Source of the DNA: Candidatus Zixiibacteriota bacterium
Lineage (GTDB): Bacteria; Zixibacteria; MSB-5A5; CAIYYT01
Length of the DNA: 17,631 nucleotides
Reading direction: 5' to 3'
Assembly (NCBI GenBank): GCA_026397575.1
Contig: JAPLUP010000193.1
Location: 1-17,631, forward strand
Position 1 is the stretch's first letter; every line of letters begins with the position of its first letter. Under the pieces are notes generated by a model that had not been told where the DNA came from, made no database searches, and worked only from the letters and a program-made list of their open reading frames with translations. This document shows, piece by piece, positions 8,444 to 16,682 of this stretch. Both the position numbers and the translations under genes were made by a program.

Positions 8444-8457
8444 GTCAATACAATCAG
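8440..8457 (-). repeat. Shared 18-nt upstream motif, copy 2
   Basis: Minus-strand CTGATTGTATTGACTTGA, 17 of 18 identical to 6812-6829. It lies about 90 nt upstream of the start of the 6834-8351 gene. Confidence 0.55.
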
Positions 8458-8871
8458 CAAGCTTTCTCCGTCGGGCAAATTTTCGATTTCTGTAAAGCCC
8501 AAAGTCGTTCCGCAAGGTAGTTGCGCCGGTCAAAAACGGTAACTTTAGGTTGATGAATCGATCAAATGCATTAGCTTCTCCCAGCATGAATGTTTCGCCC
8601 TGGCAGACATCAGGACACTATCCGGCGCATGCGCCCTTCCATCCGCCTTTCCCGTTTTCCGGGTATATATTTCCGGAAACGAGTGCCCAACCCATTCATG
8701 GGTACGAAGCAGTCCGCGAATTGTTTAGTCTGCAGGGGTTTGACACCGCCAACTTTGGATTGGCGAGTTGGAATCCACTCGGTAAAGGAATCTATCTTCG
8801 CCAAGAGCCGAAAGGCTCCGATCCCCGTAACATATCTGACACCAAGACAAATCACCGGAAAGAGTCCAAAG
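8458..8871. other. Long leader region upstream of the PAS gene
   Basis: More than 400 nt without a supported gene. Overlapping frames are open but resemble nothing I know and lack good starts. The region contains an imperfect inverted repeat CGTTTTCCGG / CCGGAAACG (8653-8681) around TATATAT, a CCAACT / AGTTGG repeat (8749-8771), and a GAGCC-GAAA-GGCTC hairpin with a GNRA-type tetraloop (8805-8818). I recognise no riboswitch class and no convincing promoter. Confidence 0.4.
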
Positions 8872-9213
8872 ATGAAGACACCAGAATGGATTAAGGGATT
8901 TCCTGGGGCAATTACGGTCTGCGACCGCAACGGCGTAATACTGACGATGAATGACAAAGCGATTGCCACGTTCGCAGACGATGGCGGAGCAGCGCTGATC
9001 GGGACGAACCTGCTCGATTGCCATCCAGAACCATCGCGCACAAAGTTGCGCGAGCTGATGGCATCGCAGCAGACCAACTGCTACACCATTGAGAAGAACG
9101 GCGTCCACAAGCTGATCTACCAATCGCCATGGTATGTCGAAGGCGAGTACGGTGGTCTGGTGGAGATCTCCATGGAGATTCCGCACCCGATGCCACATTT
9201 CGTCAGATTGTAA
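8872..9213 (+). CDS. Single-domain PAS protein
   Basis: A 113-residue cytosolic protein made of one PAS fold and no output domain. The start MKTPEWIKGFPGAITVCDRNG gives the first PAS strands, followed by ILTMNDKAIATFADDGG, a helix with LIGTNLLDCHPEPSRTKL, and the closing strands TIEKNGVHKLIYQSPWY and GLVEISMEIP, ending MPHFVRL. From memory, small proteins with this layout, including the HPEP and IP..MPHFVR tail, are widespread in anaerobic bacteria and often over-annotated as diguanylate cyclases; there is no GGDEF here. The ATG at 8872 follows GGAAAGAG at 7 nt. The frame continues open to 8590, but that part is not PAS-like. It probably senses a small ligand or acts as a partner-binding module. 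The partner is unknown. Confidence 0.85.
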   Translation: MKTPEWIKGFPGAITVCDRNGVILTMNDKAIATFADDGGAALIGTNLLDCHPEPSRTKLRELMASQQTNCYTIEKNGVHKLIYQSPWYVEGEYGGLVEISMEIPHPMPHFVRL

Positions 9214-9255
9214 TTGCGACTCTTGCAGACGGTCCCGACGTCGCAATTACAATCT
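9205..9255. terminator. Perfect 16-bp inverted repeat between convergent stop codons, probable bidirectional terminator
   Basis: Arms AGATTGTAATTGCGAC (9205-9220) and GTCGCAATTACAATCT (9240-9255) surround a 19-nt loop. The left arm contains the PAS stop codon (9211-9213). The right arm ends at the first base of the M48 gene's stop (9255-9257). No T-run follows on either strand, so intrinsic termination is likely but not typical. Confidence 0.6.
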
Positions 9256-10673
9256 CAATTTGTCTTCGGCGTGTAGCTCCGGCAGAATTCGATCCGCTTC
9301 TGCAGCGGCGGATGACTGTATTGCCAAAACTCAATGAACGCCGACGGACTTGGGTTGGAGAGATTTTCATTCGCCAATTTGATGAATGCAGAAACACCGC
9401 TTATGTTATCCCGAGTCAGATCGAGTGCGAACCTGTCTGAGTCGTGTTCGATTTTGCGTGAGAACCCGTTGGTCAGCGGGTCAAGCAAGAACATCATGAG
9501 GCTGAACATCAGCATCAATAGCGGCAAACTGGCGATATCGCTGACGGCAGCGAACCCGAAACTGTCGCCGTAGCGGTGGATGAACCACCCAATCGATTTG
9601 TGAATAATAAACAGCAATATCAGGAAGATCACGCTGAATAATCCAATCCCGATCCATATATGGTTCATGACATAGTGTCCCATTTCGTGCGCCATCACAA
9701 ATGCGATTTCATCGGGCGTCATCTTCTTGATCGTCGTGTCCCAGAGCACGATTCGTTTGGAACCGAACAGTCCGGTGACATAGGCGTTTATCGCCTCTGT
9801 TTGCTCGCTCATGTCAACCTGATAGACACGCCCTCCGGAAATGCCGGCCTTTTCCGCCATACCCAGAATCCGCTGCGCCAATGCTTCATCTTTTAGCGGT
9901 TCAAACTTGTTGAACATCGGCGAGACAAATACCGGACCTACGACTAAGACAAAGATCATAATCGGAACTGCAACAATTCCAATCCAGAGCCACCAATCTT
10001 TGGCGCGTCTACTGATGCCCCAATACGCAAAGGGAATCAGGACGGTCATGAAGAGAGCGCCGATATAGCCCGACTTGATCGTATCCGCCAACCAGTTGCC
10101 GAAGGTCTGAGTCGAGAGACTAAAATGATGTTCGATGACGAAACCGCGATAGTATGACAACGGCAAGCCAATCAACCAGATGGCGAGTGATAGAATCAGA
10201 ATGTAGAACACTTTCACCGCATAGTTGCGATGTCGCCCGGCGAACAGTGCTACTACCCCCCATAGCACTGCAAAGACAAGATTGCCGACTTCCACTGGAT
10301 GCTTGTCGGTAGCCGTCGCAAAGCTGAGTGCCAGCGCCAACACAAGCCCGAAACTTGCGGCGAAGAAAAGCGGCGACCGCTGCCGATGGAGCCAGTCGGC
10401 CAGCTTTTCCGAGAGGTTCTTGATTCGTCCCGAGAACCCAAACCACAGTATTCCCGCCAGCACCAAAGCATCGAAGACAGTCGTGAAAAAATACCAACCG
10501 GCTTTGAAGTCCGATAGGAGAATCGCCTGTTCAACTTTGTCCGGTGACAACACGGACGTAATTTCAGGGGAGACGTTCTTGAGATCGATACCCCCCTTGC
10601 CAATCTTGGTCGTAGCGATACTGAACAACAGAAATCCCAGAAGCAGTATCACGGGCAGGATGACTCTCTTCAT
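9255..10673 (-). CDS. Ste24-like M48 family membrane metallopeptidase
   Basis: A 472-residue integral membrane zinc protease related to CAAX prenyl protease 1 and more loosely to HtpX. I start it at the ATG at 10673, after GAGGAAGG at 7-nt spacing; a longer frame from 10796 adds 41 residues that do not look real. Several hydrophobic spans occupy the N-terminal half. The M48 N-terminal-type segment PLSYYRGFVIEHHFSLSTQT precedes VSPMFNKFEPLKD, then INAYVTGLFGSKRIVLWDTT, and the zinc site HEMGH (H329, E330, H333) with third ligand E409 in KIEHDSDRFALDL. Two further membrane spans lie between HEMGH and E409, as in Ste24. Bacterial members are thought to act in membrane-protein quality control; prenylated substrates are not expected. 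It is divergent from the copper ATPase gene and convergent with the PAS gene. Confidence 0.92.
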   Translation of the reverse strand: MKRVILPVILLLGFLLFSIATTKIGKGGIDLKNVSPEITSVLSPDKVEQAILLSDFKAGWYFFTTVFDALVLAGILWFGFSGRIKNLSEKLADWLHRQRSPLFFAASFGLVLALALSFATATDKHPVEVGNLVFAVLWGVVALFAGRHRNYAVKVFYILILSLAIWLIGLPLSYYRGFVIEHHFSLSTQTFGNWLADTIKSGYIGALFMTVLIPFAYWGISRRAKDWWLWIGIVAVPIMIFVLVVGPVFVSPMFNKFEPLKDEALAQRILGMAEKAGISGGRVYQVDMSEQTEAINAYVTGLFGSKRIVLWDTTIKKMTPDEIAFVMAHEMGHYVMNHIWIGIGLFSVIFLILLFIIHKSIGWFIHRYGDSFGFAAVSDIASLPLLMLMFSLMMFLLDPLTNGFSRKIEHDSDRFALDLTRDNISGVSAFIKLANENLSNPSPSAFIEFWQYSHPPLQKRIEFCRSYTPKTN

Positions 10674-10715
10674 TACATTACCTTCCTCAGATTTTGACCG
10701 CGTATTGTGAAGCCC

Positions 10716-10744
10716 AAGATACGCTTTCTCGCGTTTTGTAGCAA
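10716..10744 (-). promoter_or_regulatory. Candidate promoter for the M48 peptidase gene
   Basis: On the minus strand, TTGCTA (10744-10739) and TATCTT (10721-10716) are 17 nt apart, 43 nt upstream of the start. Each box matches consensus at four positions with ideal spacing. This is moderate evidence only. Confidence 0.4.
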
Positions 10745-10842
10745 GCTGTGCCTTGACTGTCACCAACATTTTCTTGGCCGGAACGATTTGCCACATAAAG
10801 CGTTAAAACGGTCGTATCTTTGTCTGGAGGTTTGAAGACTTG

Positions 10843-13284
10843 ATGCGTCACGACTCGATATCAGCGAACATACAGACTCGCGGGGTCACCGTTCCGCTCG
10901 AGGGCATATCTTGTGCCGGCTGCATAGCGAGCGTGGAAGGTGTGTTATCGAGCATTGCCGGCGTAAGCGACGTCGGGGCAAACCTGGCGACTCGCCAAGC
11001 GACTTTTTCCTATGACACCGACCGCGTCAGTATCGGCCAGATCGCCCGTCAACTACAGATCGCCGGTTATCCAATGACTCCGCAGGAAACCCGCATCGAG
11101 ATCAGCGGCATGCACTGTGCCTCGTGTGTGCTCAATGTCGAGAAACACATATCCGCCATACCGGGCGTTGTGTCGGTCGACATCAACTTTGCGGCCGGGA
11201 CTGGAGTTGTCAGACACGTAGGCGTCATGGACCTGCAGGGTACACTTACGTCGCTGTTTTCCGGCAGCGGCTACGAAGTAACCGCAGTCACTACGGCTGC
11301 CCAGACGGTCGATCCGCTGGCGCGCGAAATCCACGAAATCAAACGACCATTAGTGTTCAGCCTGATTGCCGCATTTATCACTATGGGTCTGATGGCAATC
11401 GATCATCTGCACATCGCCCACATAGACATGACCCTCTCCGCCTACATCCAGTTTGTGCTGGCAACGGCAGTCTATTTCTGGGGTGGCCTCAGATTTCACA
11501 GGGGACTATGGCACTCGATTAGACGTCGCTCCGCCGACATGAACACTCTGATCTCGCTCGGCACATCGGCGGCATATTGGTTTAGTGTGATTGTGCTCGT
11601 TTTCCCGGCCTACTTCCAGCGCAGCGGCACTATGCCGGAGTACTATTTCGATAGCGCGGTGATGATCATCGCCTTGATCCTGCTTGGCAGATTCCTTGAA
11701 ACAAAAGCCAGGTCGCGCAGTTCGGCGGCGATCACCAAACTCCTCAAAGCCCGACCGGATGAAGCAATCGTCGTCAAAGATGGTCAGGAGCAATCGGTGT
11801 CATCGGCACTCTTGGCGCCGGGCGATATCGTCCGCGTGCGCCCCGGCGAGCGAATCGCCGCCGACGGCAGGATCATCAAAGGCACTGCCACCGTAGATGA
11901 ATCAATGTTGACCGGCGAGCCGTTACCGATTGACAAAACCGCCGGTGATATAGTCACCGGTGGTACGATCAATATCAGCGGCAGTTTCGACTTTGGGGTA
12001 ACAAGCCTGCAAGCAGATTCGCGGCTAAGCAAAATAGCCGAATTGGTAGCAGCCGCGCTCAGTTCCAAACCGGCAATTCAGAAGCTTGCTGACAAAGTAG
12101 CCGCGGTGTTCGTACCGATCATAATTACTCTCGCACTTCTTACGCTCGTCATCTGGTTGATGGCGGGCGCCCAGTTTGCGTTCGCCCTGAAAAGCTTTAT
12201 CGCCATAATGATTATTGCCTGTCCCTGTGCCTTGGGATTGGCAACTCCAATGGCGGTAATGGTTGGCATCGGCAAAGCGGCATCGCTCGGCATTCTCTTC
12301 AAGAGTGGAGAGACCTTTGAACAGATTGCCCGGCTCAAAACCCTCTATTTCGACAAGACCGGCACACTCACCTATGGACGTTTCGAGGTCGTCAACGTGA
12401 AGACGATTAGTATCGACGAGCCAACACTACTGCGCTTTGCCGCAAGTGTCGAGAAACGTTCTGAGCATCCTCTGGGGAGAGCTGTGTTTGCCTATGCCAA
12501 GTCCAAGGACGTCCAAGCTCAAGACTGCGACGATTTTACATCACTTGCGGGAGCGGGAGCATCGGGCATCGTCAACGGCAGCAGTGTCCTACTGGGAACC
12601 CTCAAGCTAATGCAAGCCCGCGCGGTTGATATCGCGTCATTAGAAGCTGAGTATTCCGATGAACTCGAACAAGGACGCACATTGATCTTCATTGCCATCG
12701 ATGGGCGACTTAGCGGATACGTTGCCCTCGCCGACCAGATCAAGCCGGATGCGAAGCGAGCCATAGTGGAGATTAGCTCTTTGGGAGTCACCCCCGCCAT
12801 CATTACCGGCGACAATCAGGCAGCAGCCGAGCGAGTTGGTAGAGAACTCGGCATCGAAGAGGTACACGCGGAACTGCTACCACAGCAAAAGCTGATGTTG
12901 ATCAAGAAACGCAAGTCCGAAGGCGTGTCGGTTGGTATGGTCGGCGACGGTATCAATGATGCTCCGGCGCTGGCGCTGGCGGATGTCGGCATCGCGCTTT
13001 CCAGCGGTACGGAGATTGCCGTCGAATCGGCGTCTGTCACTCTGACCGGCCACGACATTGGCCGTGTGCCAATCGTTATTCGTTTGGCGAGGGCGACGCT
13101 ACGCAACATCAAGCAGAACTTGTTCTGGGCGTTCTTCTACAATGTTGCCGCAATTCCGCTTGCGGCCGGCATATTCTATCCGCTGTATCATGTTCAGCTT
13201 TCGCCCGCCATCGCGGCAGCCGCCATGTCATGCTCTTCCCTTTTTGTTGTGACTAATGCTCTGCGTTTGCGACGGTTTCGTTAG
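10843..13284 (+). CDS. copA: Copper-exporting P1B-type ATPase (CopA)
   Basis: An 813-residue inner-membrane pump that uses ATP to export Cu(I). Two N-terminal heavy-metal-binding domains carry GISCAGC (C24, C27) and GMHCASC (C92, C95). The membrane core holds the CPC transport motif (residues 460-462, [12 protein letters not shown]), which with YN in the penultimate span (FFYNVAAIP) and MSCSS in the last (795-799) marks the Cu(I) subgroup. The actuator domain has TGEP, the phosphorylation site is DKTGTLT with D504, the nucleotide domain has SEHPLG, and the hinge is [10 protein letters not shown] (701-710). The start is ambiguous: ATG at 10843 lies 12 nt after GGAGG (10826-10830), while TTG at 10840 lies 9 nt after it. 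Both give the same protein except for one residue. No CsoR or CueR binding pattern, CopZ gene or other copper gene is visible nearby. Confidence 0.95.
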   Translation: MRHDSISANIQTRGVTVPLEGISCAGCIASVEGVLSSIAGVSDVGANLATRQATFSYDTDRVSIGQIARQLQIAGYPMTPQETRIEISGMHCASCVLNVEKHISAIPGVVSVDINFAAGTGVVRHVGVMDLQGTLTSLFSGSGYEVTAVTTAAQTVDPLAREIHEIKRPLVFSLIAAFITMGLMAIDHLHIAHIDMTLSAYIQFVLATAVYFWGGLRFHRGLWHSIRRRSADMNTLISLGTSAAYWFSVIVLVFPAYFQRSGTMPEYYFDSAVMIIALILLGRFLETKARSRSSAAITKLLKARPDEAIVVKDGQEQSVSSALLAPGDIVRVRPGERIAADGRIIKGTATVDESMLTGEPLPIDKTAGDIVTGGTINISGSFDFGVTSLQADSRLSKIAELVAAALSSKPAIQKLADKVAAVFVPIIITLALLTLVIWLMAGAQFAFALKSFIAIMIIACPCALGLATPMAVMVGIGKAASLGILFKSGETFEQIARLKTLYFDKTGTLTYGRFEVVNVKTISIDEPTLLRFAASVEKRSEHPLGRAVFAYAKSKDVQAQDCDDFTSLAGAGASGIVNGSSVLLGTLKLMQARAVDIASLEAEYSDELEQGRTLIFIAIDGRLSGYVALADQIKPDAKRAIVEISSLGVTPAIITGDNQAAAERVGRELGIEEVHAELLPQQKLMLIKKRKSEGVSVGMVGDGINDAPALALADVGIALSSGTEIAVESASVTLTGHDIGRVPIVIRLARATLRNIKQNLFWAFFYNVAAIPLAAGIFYPLYHVQLSPAIAAAAMSCSSLFVVTNALRLRRFR

Positions 13285-13336
13285 GGGTCAGTGCTTTGCC
13301 CAATCTTCATCTCCTCGTCGTCCATTTCCCGATAGC

Positions 13337-14608
13337 TCAGGTTCTTTCGGCGTGATGGATCGTGATGCGGACTTTGTCGATGCGCTGCCCCGATACCTTT
13401 TCAACAACATAGTCTATGCCGTCTACGCTGACTTTCTGCCCTACGCGCGGCAATGAACCGACTAAGTCATAGATGTAGCCGCCGACCGTCTCAAAATCCT
13501 TCTCTTCAAGCTTCAGGTTCAGCTTGTCGGAAAGATCTTCCATCGATAAATTCGCCGACACGATAAACTCACTTGCGGACACCTGAACGACGTCAGATTC
13601 TTCGACATTGTGCTCATCCTGAATGTCGCCTACAATAAGCTCAAGGAGATCTTCCAGCGTAATGAGCCCCGCGGTACCGCCATACTCGTCAACCACAACC
13701 GCAATGTGGATCTTTTGCGAACGAAAATCCGCCAGCAGATTGTCGAGTTTCTTCGATTCCGGTACAAAGTAAACGGGACGCGCAAAAGCGGTCAGGTCGG
13801 CATGGGAATCGGGCAATGGGATTTTCTGAAAGAGATCTTTCACGTAGAGTACGCCCTTGATGTTGTCGATGTCTTCCTCATAGACGGGATAGCGTGAATG
13901 GCCGGAGTCGTTCAGCAGTTTCTGCACGTCAGCGAGCGTGGCGCCTTTCCCCAGAGCCACCATCTCGATGCGGGGAACCATTACTTCGCGCACCTCGGAA
14001 TCGGCGAAATCAAAGATGTTACCGATCATCCGTTTGACATCCTGCTCCATCAGCGGTTCGTCAATTCCGGCGGAGTCGGCCAAAGATTCAATCGCCCGTT
14101 CCACGATTTCTTCCTTTTTCTCGTCGAGATCCTTCTTGTCGACCAACTTCTCTTTCTGGGAAATCAGGAATGAGACCAACGGGGAACAAAGCCACATGAC
14201 CGACTTCAACAGCCAACAACGCGACTGCACGGTCTCCAGTGCCCTCTCCTGTCTGACATTTGGAGCAAACACCACAATCAACGACAGGTAAATGAACCAG
14301 CCAACCAGCAGTAGCGCGATCTGCAGCACGTAATGATTGACGACGGGCAATTGCAGATACCGCCCGAGCACAAACCAGCAGACTGTGGAAACTATCAAGG
14401 CTGCTGATAGCACAATGTCTGCAGTGGCTGCAACCCGCTTGGGATTCTTCAAAAGCCGCTGCAGGTAATCACGCTTGTGTGCCGACAGTGAGTTGATAAA
14501 CTTGCTCTCCTCATAGTCAGACAAATAAAGACCACCCGCGGTGATACTCAGAAGATAGGAGAGGTAGTACGCCAGCCCGATGGCGACCAGCAGCGCTATT
14601 CCGATCAT
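13337..14608 (-). CDS. CorC/HlyC-family membrane protein with CBS pair
   Basis: A 423-residue membrane protein of the CNNM/CorC ('hemolysin') family, linked to Mg2+ and Co2+ handling in characterised members. The N-terminal part has about three to four hydrophobic spans (residues 1-25, 62-85, 92-115 and about 132-150) and is a divergent form of the DUF21/CNNM domain. Residues of about 200-330 carry the CBS pair with the hallmarks VREVMVPRIEMVAL (206-219), SRYPVYEEDIDNIKGVLYVKDL and VVVDEYGGTAGLITLEDLLE (304-323). The end (about 340-420) is the CorC-HlyC domain, with ETVGGYIYDLVGSLPRVG. Its ATG overlaps the ybeY stop by 4 nt (ATGA), so translation is coupled. It is the last visible gene of the phoH-pgpH-ybeY operon and is convergent with copA. 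Despite old 'hemolysin' labels, there is no reason to expect toxin function. Confidence 0.93.
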   Translation of the reverse strand: MIGIALLVAIGLAYYLSYLLSITAGGLYLSDYEESKFINSLSAHKRDYLQRLLKNPKRVAATADIVLSAALIVSTVCWFVLGRYLQLPVVNHYVLQIALLLVGWFIYLSLIVVFAPNVRQERALETVQSRCWLLKSVMWLCSPLVSFLISQKEKLVDKKDLDEKKEEIVERAIESLADSAGIDEPLMEQDVKRMIGNIFDFADSEVREVMVPRIEMVALGKGATLADVQKLLNDSGHSRYPVYEEDIDNIKGVLYVKDLFQKIPLPDSHADLTAFARPVYFVPESKKLDNLLADFRSQKIHIAVVVDEYGGTAGLITLEDLLELIVGDIQDEHNVEESDVVQVSASEFIVSANLSMEDLSDKLNLKLEEKDFETVGGYIYDLVGSLPRVGQKVSVDGIDYVVEKVSGQRIDKVRITIHHAERT

Positions 14609-15036
14609 CGTTTCCCGCTCTTCTCCAAATGCAACAAGTATTGATCCTCCAACCGCTTCATCTCAGCACGCGCTTTCGCGTTCGGATGATGTGTGCCGGT
14701 CAAATGCAGCAGACCGTGACAGAACAACTGTAGCAGTTCCTCGTCGAGTCTCCATCCTTCACCGGCGGCGTTTCGTCTTGCCGTTGGAATGGAAATATAG
14801 ATTTCGCCGAGCAGCGGATCGATGTCTTCTTCCATCGCAAAGGACAACACGTCGGTCGTCTTGTCCTGTCGCCTAAAGCGTCGGTTCAACTGCCGCATAG
14901 TGCTGTCCGCAACCAGAATCAGATTCACCGACTTCGCTACGCCCTGTGCGTGCAGAACTATTTCTGCAAGGCGCGTCAATCTCGCACGCGGCACGCGAAT
15001 ACCGGCCACTGTGTTATGTATGCGTATACCCGACAT
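14605..15036 (-). CDS. ybeY: Endoribonuclease YbeY
   Basis: A 143-residue zinc-dependent single-strand endoribonuclease needed for 16S rRNA 3'-end maturation and ribosome quality control. The metal site HX3HX5H is present as H107, H111 and H117 in CHGLLHLTGTHH. The preceding family signature TDVLSFAMEED and LGEIYIS (residues 61-82) is also clear. Most homologues have GYDH at the last ligand and here it is GTHH, a change that leaves the ligand itself intact. The length is normal. The start ATG shares one base with the stop of the upstream 7TM-HD gene (TGATG) and the stop overlaps the next start, showing a translationally coupled operon. Confidence 0.96.
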   Translation of the reverse strand: MSGIRIHNTVAGIRVPRARLTRLAEIVLHAQGVAKSVNLILVADSTMRQLNRRFRRQDKTTDVLSFAMEEDIDPLLGEIYISIPTARRNAAGEGWRLDEELLQLFCHGLLHLTGTHHPNAKARAEMKRLEDQYLLHLEKSGKR

Positions 15037-16679
15037 CAGTTCGATTTCTCGTCATCGGGATGAGGATAGTCAATGCGATTGTGAAATGCGCCAATCAACA
15101 CCATCACAAATGCGTCTTCGATTTTCTGCAAATCCGCCAGCGATAGCGGTGAACCAGAGAGCTGTTCGGTTTGATACTTGTCATTGGTTATCCGCCTTAT
15201 CAAGCTGCGAATGCGCGACGGTTTGGGATCATCCAATGTCCGCGAGGCTGCCTCGACCGAATCGGCGATCATCAAAATCGCGGTCTCCTTGGAACGCGGC
15301 TTCGGCCCCGGATAGCGGAACTCCGCCTCCGACATCTCGCCGTTGAGTCTCAACTCTTTGGCCTTGTTATAGAAGTAACTGATCAGCGAGGTGCCGTGAT
15401 GCTCCTGAATGAACTCGATGATCCGATCCGGCAGATCGTATTCCTCGGCCATCTCGCGCCCCCGTTTGATGTGCGACACGATTACTAACGCCGACATTGA
15501 GGGTGCCAGTTCATCGTGTTTGCTTTTTACACCAAACTGATTTTCCACGAAATATTCGGAGATTTCCATTTTCCCGATGTCATGATAATAAGTCCCGACT
15601 CTGGCCAACAAAGGATTCGCGCCGATCGCTTTGGCAGCCGCTTCCGTCAGCGAACTCAACACCAGCGAATGATGATAAGTACCCGGAGCTTCAATCGCCA
15701 GCCGTTTCAGCAGTGGATGGTTCAGGTCGGACAGTTCCAATAACGTGATATTCGTCGTGAATGAGAAGAATGATTCGAACAATGGCAGCAGTGCCATAGC
15801 AATAAAGGTCGAGCCGACGGCGTTGACAACTCCCAGACCGCACTGCCTTACCACCAGGTTCGTATCCGACAGCTTGAGCGATTCCAGGAGCAAGTTGCTT
15901 GCGGCCAGTGTAATCGAGAGATGAAGAGCGCAGCGGTAGAAGTCGGTCCGCTTCTGCACGACTCGCATCGCCACCGCCGCCATCACTCCGGCGATAATCG
16001 CACGAAAAGCGGTTTCGAAGTCAAACTCGAAAACGATTCCGAGAAGCAGCGCCAGCGCCACCGACGTGAGAACCGCCACCTGTAAGTCATAGAGTATCGC
16101 AACAAGAATGATGCCCGCGGCGACCGGAATCAAGGTTGGCGGCAGATGCCCCTGCTGGGTAACCAGATAGGCCGCAAACATTACCGTTATGATGATCAAT
16201 AGCAATGGCACAATTTGGCTGAAACAGAATTCGCTTCTGGGTCGAAGATGATACAGCGAATAGAGAAAGCTGAAGAATACGAACGAAACGAAAGCAACGC
16301 GCGCCACGACGGGCAGCAGGAACTGCCAAGCGCCCTTTTCGGTGCCGACTGCCGAACGATAATGAGCCATGGCCGTCAGCCATTCGATGTGAGTTCTGGT
16401 GATCGGTTCATTGCGCGCCACCAAGCGTTGTCCTGCCTTGATGACGATTTTCTCCCGCGGAATCGCCGCCAACGTTTTTTCCCGCCGCACTTCCGTCTCC
16501 GTCATAGAAAACGTCAAGTTCGGCTGCAAAAACTCGCGGGCGATGGTGTACAGATCGCGGGCATCATCAATGAAGTCGCCCGAATGGATCTGAATATCCT
16601 CAAGAAGCTTCTGTTGACCTTGCTGTAGACTCAGAACCTGATCAGCAGCAAAGACAGTCTCCCGGTTTGGACGAACTAC
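15036..16679 (-). CDS. pgpH: C-terminal part of a PgpH/YqfF-like 7TM-HD c-di-AMP phosphodiesterase (downstream of an in-frame TGA)
   Basis: This is the major part of a 7TM-HD protein, whose characterised relatives hydrolyse c-di-AMP to pApA. It continues in the same frame as the N-terminal piece (16680-17267) after a TGA at 16682-16680. If read through, the whole protein has about 743 residues, normal for the family. The piece begins with the end of the extracytoplasmic domain (IPREKIVIKAGQRLVARNEP), then about six to seven membrane spans, then the HD domain with GTYHHS, YYHDIGK (H562, D563 in full-length numbering), SHIKRG, EHHGTS and ADSVEA, all conserved. If translated on its own it would need a weak internal start (TTG at 16529 or a later ATG). 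An intact catalytic domain argues against old decay of the gene. Confidence 0.9.
   Translation of the reverse strand, partial: VVRPNRETVFAADQVLSLQQGQQKLLEDIQIHSGDFIDDARDLYTIAREFLQPNLTFSMTETEVRREKTLAAIPREKIVIKAGQRLVARNEPITRTHIEWLTAMAHYRSAVGTEKGAWQFLLPVVARVAFVSFVFFSFLYSLYHLRPRSEFCFSQIVPLLLIIITVMFAAYLVTQQGHLPPTLIPVAAGIILVAILYDLQVAVLTSVALALLLGIVFEFDFETAFRAIIAGVMAAVAMRVVQKRTDFYRCALHLSITLAASNLLLESLKLSDTNLVVRQCGLGVVNAVGSTFIAMALLPLFESFFSFTTNITLLELSDLNHPLLKRLAIEAPGTYHHSLVLSSLTEAAAKAIGANPLLARVGTYYHDIGKMEISEYFVENQFGVKSKHDELAPSMSALVIVSHIKRGREMAEEYDLPDRIIEFIQEHHGTSLISYFYNKAKELRLNGEMSEAEFRYPGPKPRSKETAILMIADSVEAASRTLDDPKPSRIRSLIRRITNDKYQTEQLSGSPLSLADLQKIEDAFVMVLIGAFHNRIDYPHPDDEKSN
16618..16653 (-). other. 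RNA hairpin downstream of the in-frame TGA (possible SECIS-like structure)
   Basis: On the minus strand, CTTTGCTG (16653-16646) pairs with CAGCAAGG (16625-16618) over 8 bp including one G-U. The interior forms TCAG-GTT-CTGA, a 4-bp upper stem with GTT at the apex. The hairpin starts 26 nt after the TGA and the apical loop is about 42 nt away. The CAGGTTCTG apex resembles the CAGGTCTG of E. coli fdhF, but the loop lies farther from the stop than is usual for bacterial SECIS elements. Confidence 0.3.
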
Positions 16680-16682
16680 TCA
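16680..16682 (-). other. In-frame TGA interrupting the 7TM-HD gene
   Basis: The codon order on the minus strand is GTG TGA GTA. The frame is open for 195 codons before it and about 547 codons after it. The interruption falls in the extracytoplasmic domain just before VVRPNRE. It could be a sequencing error, a recent nonsense mutation (for example CGA or TGG to TGA), or recoding. A general TGA reassignment is unlikely because ybeY, the CorC gene, the M48 gene and this gene itself all end at TGA. Confidence 0.85.

Noticed and set aside
8740..8768. TTGACA at 8740-8745 as a -35 box for the PAS gene
   Set aside because: No acceptable -10 box at 15-19 nt spacing.
8590..8871. Longer PAS protein starting at 8590
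   Set aside because: The extra residues are basic and not PAS-like. The ATG at 8872 has an SD and matches the N-terminus expected for this small family.
8550..8894. 114-codon open frame overlapping the PAS start
   Set aside because: No recognisable motif, low-complexity Pro/Ser/His content, and it overlaps the well-supported PAS gene in another frame.
10674..10796. 41-residue N-terminal extension of the M48 peptidase
   Set aside because: It is not family-like, and the ATG at 10673 has a strong SD (GAGGAAGG). The candidate promoter also lies inside the extension.
10753..10820. Promoter for copA from TTGACT (10753) or TTGCCA (10788)
   Set aside because: Neither has a reasonable -10 box at proper spacing, and no clear copper-regulator operator was seen.
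13285..13336. Terminator between the convergent copA and corC-like genes
   Set aside because: I looked for a GC-rich stem with a T-run on either strand in these 52 nt and saw none.
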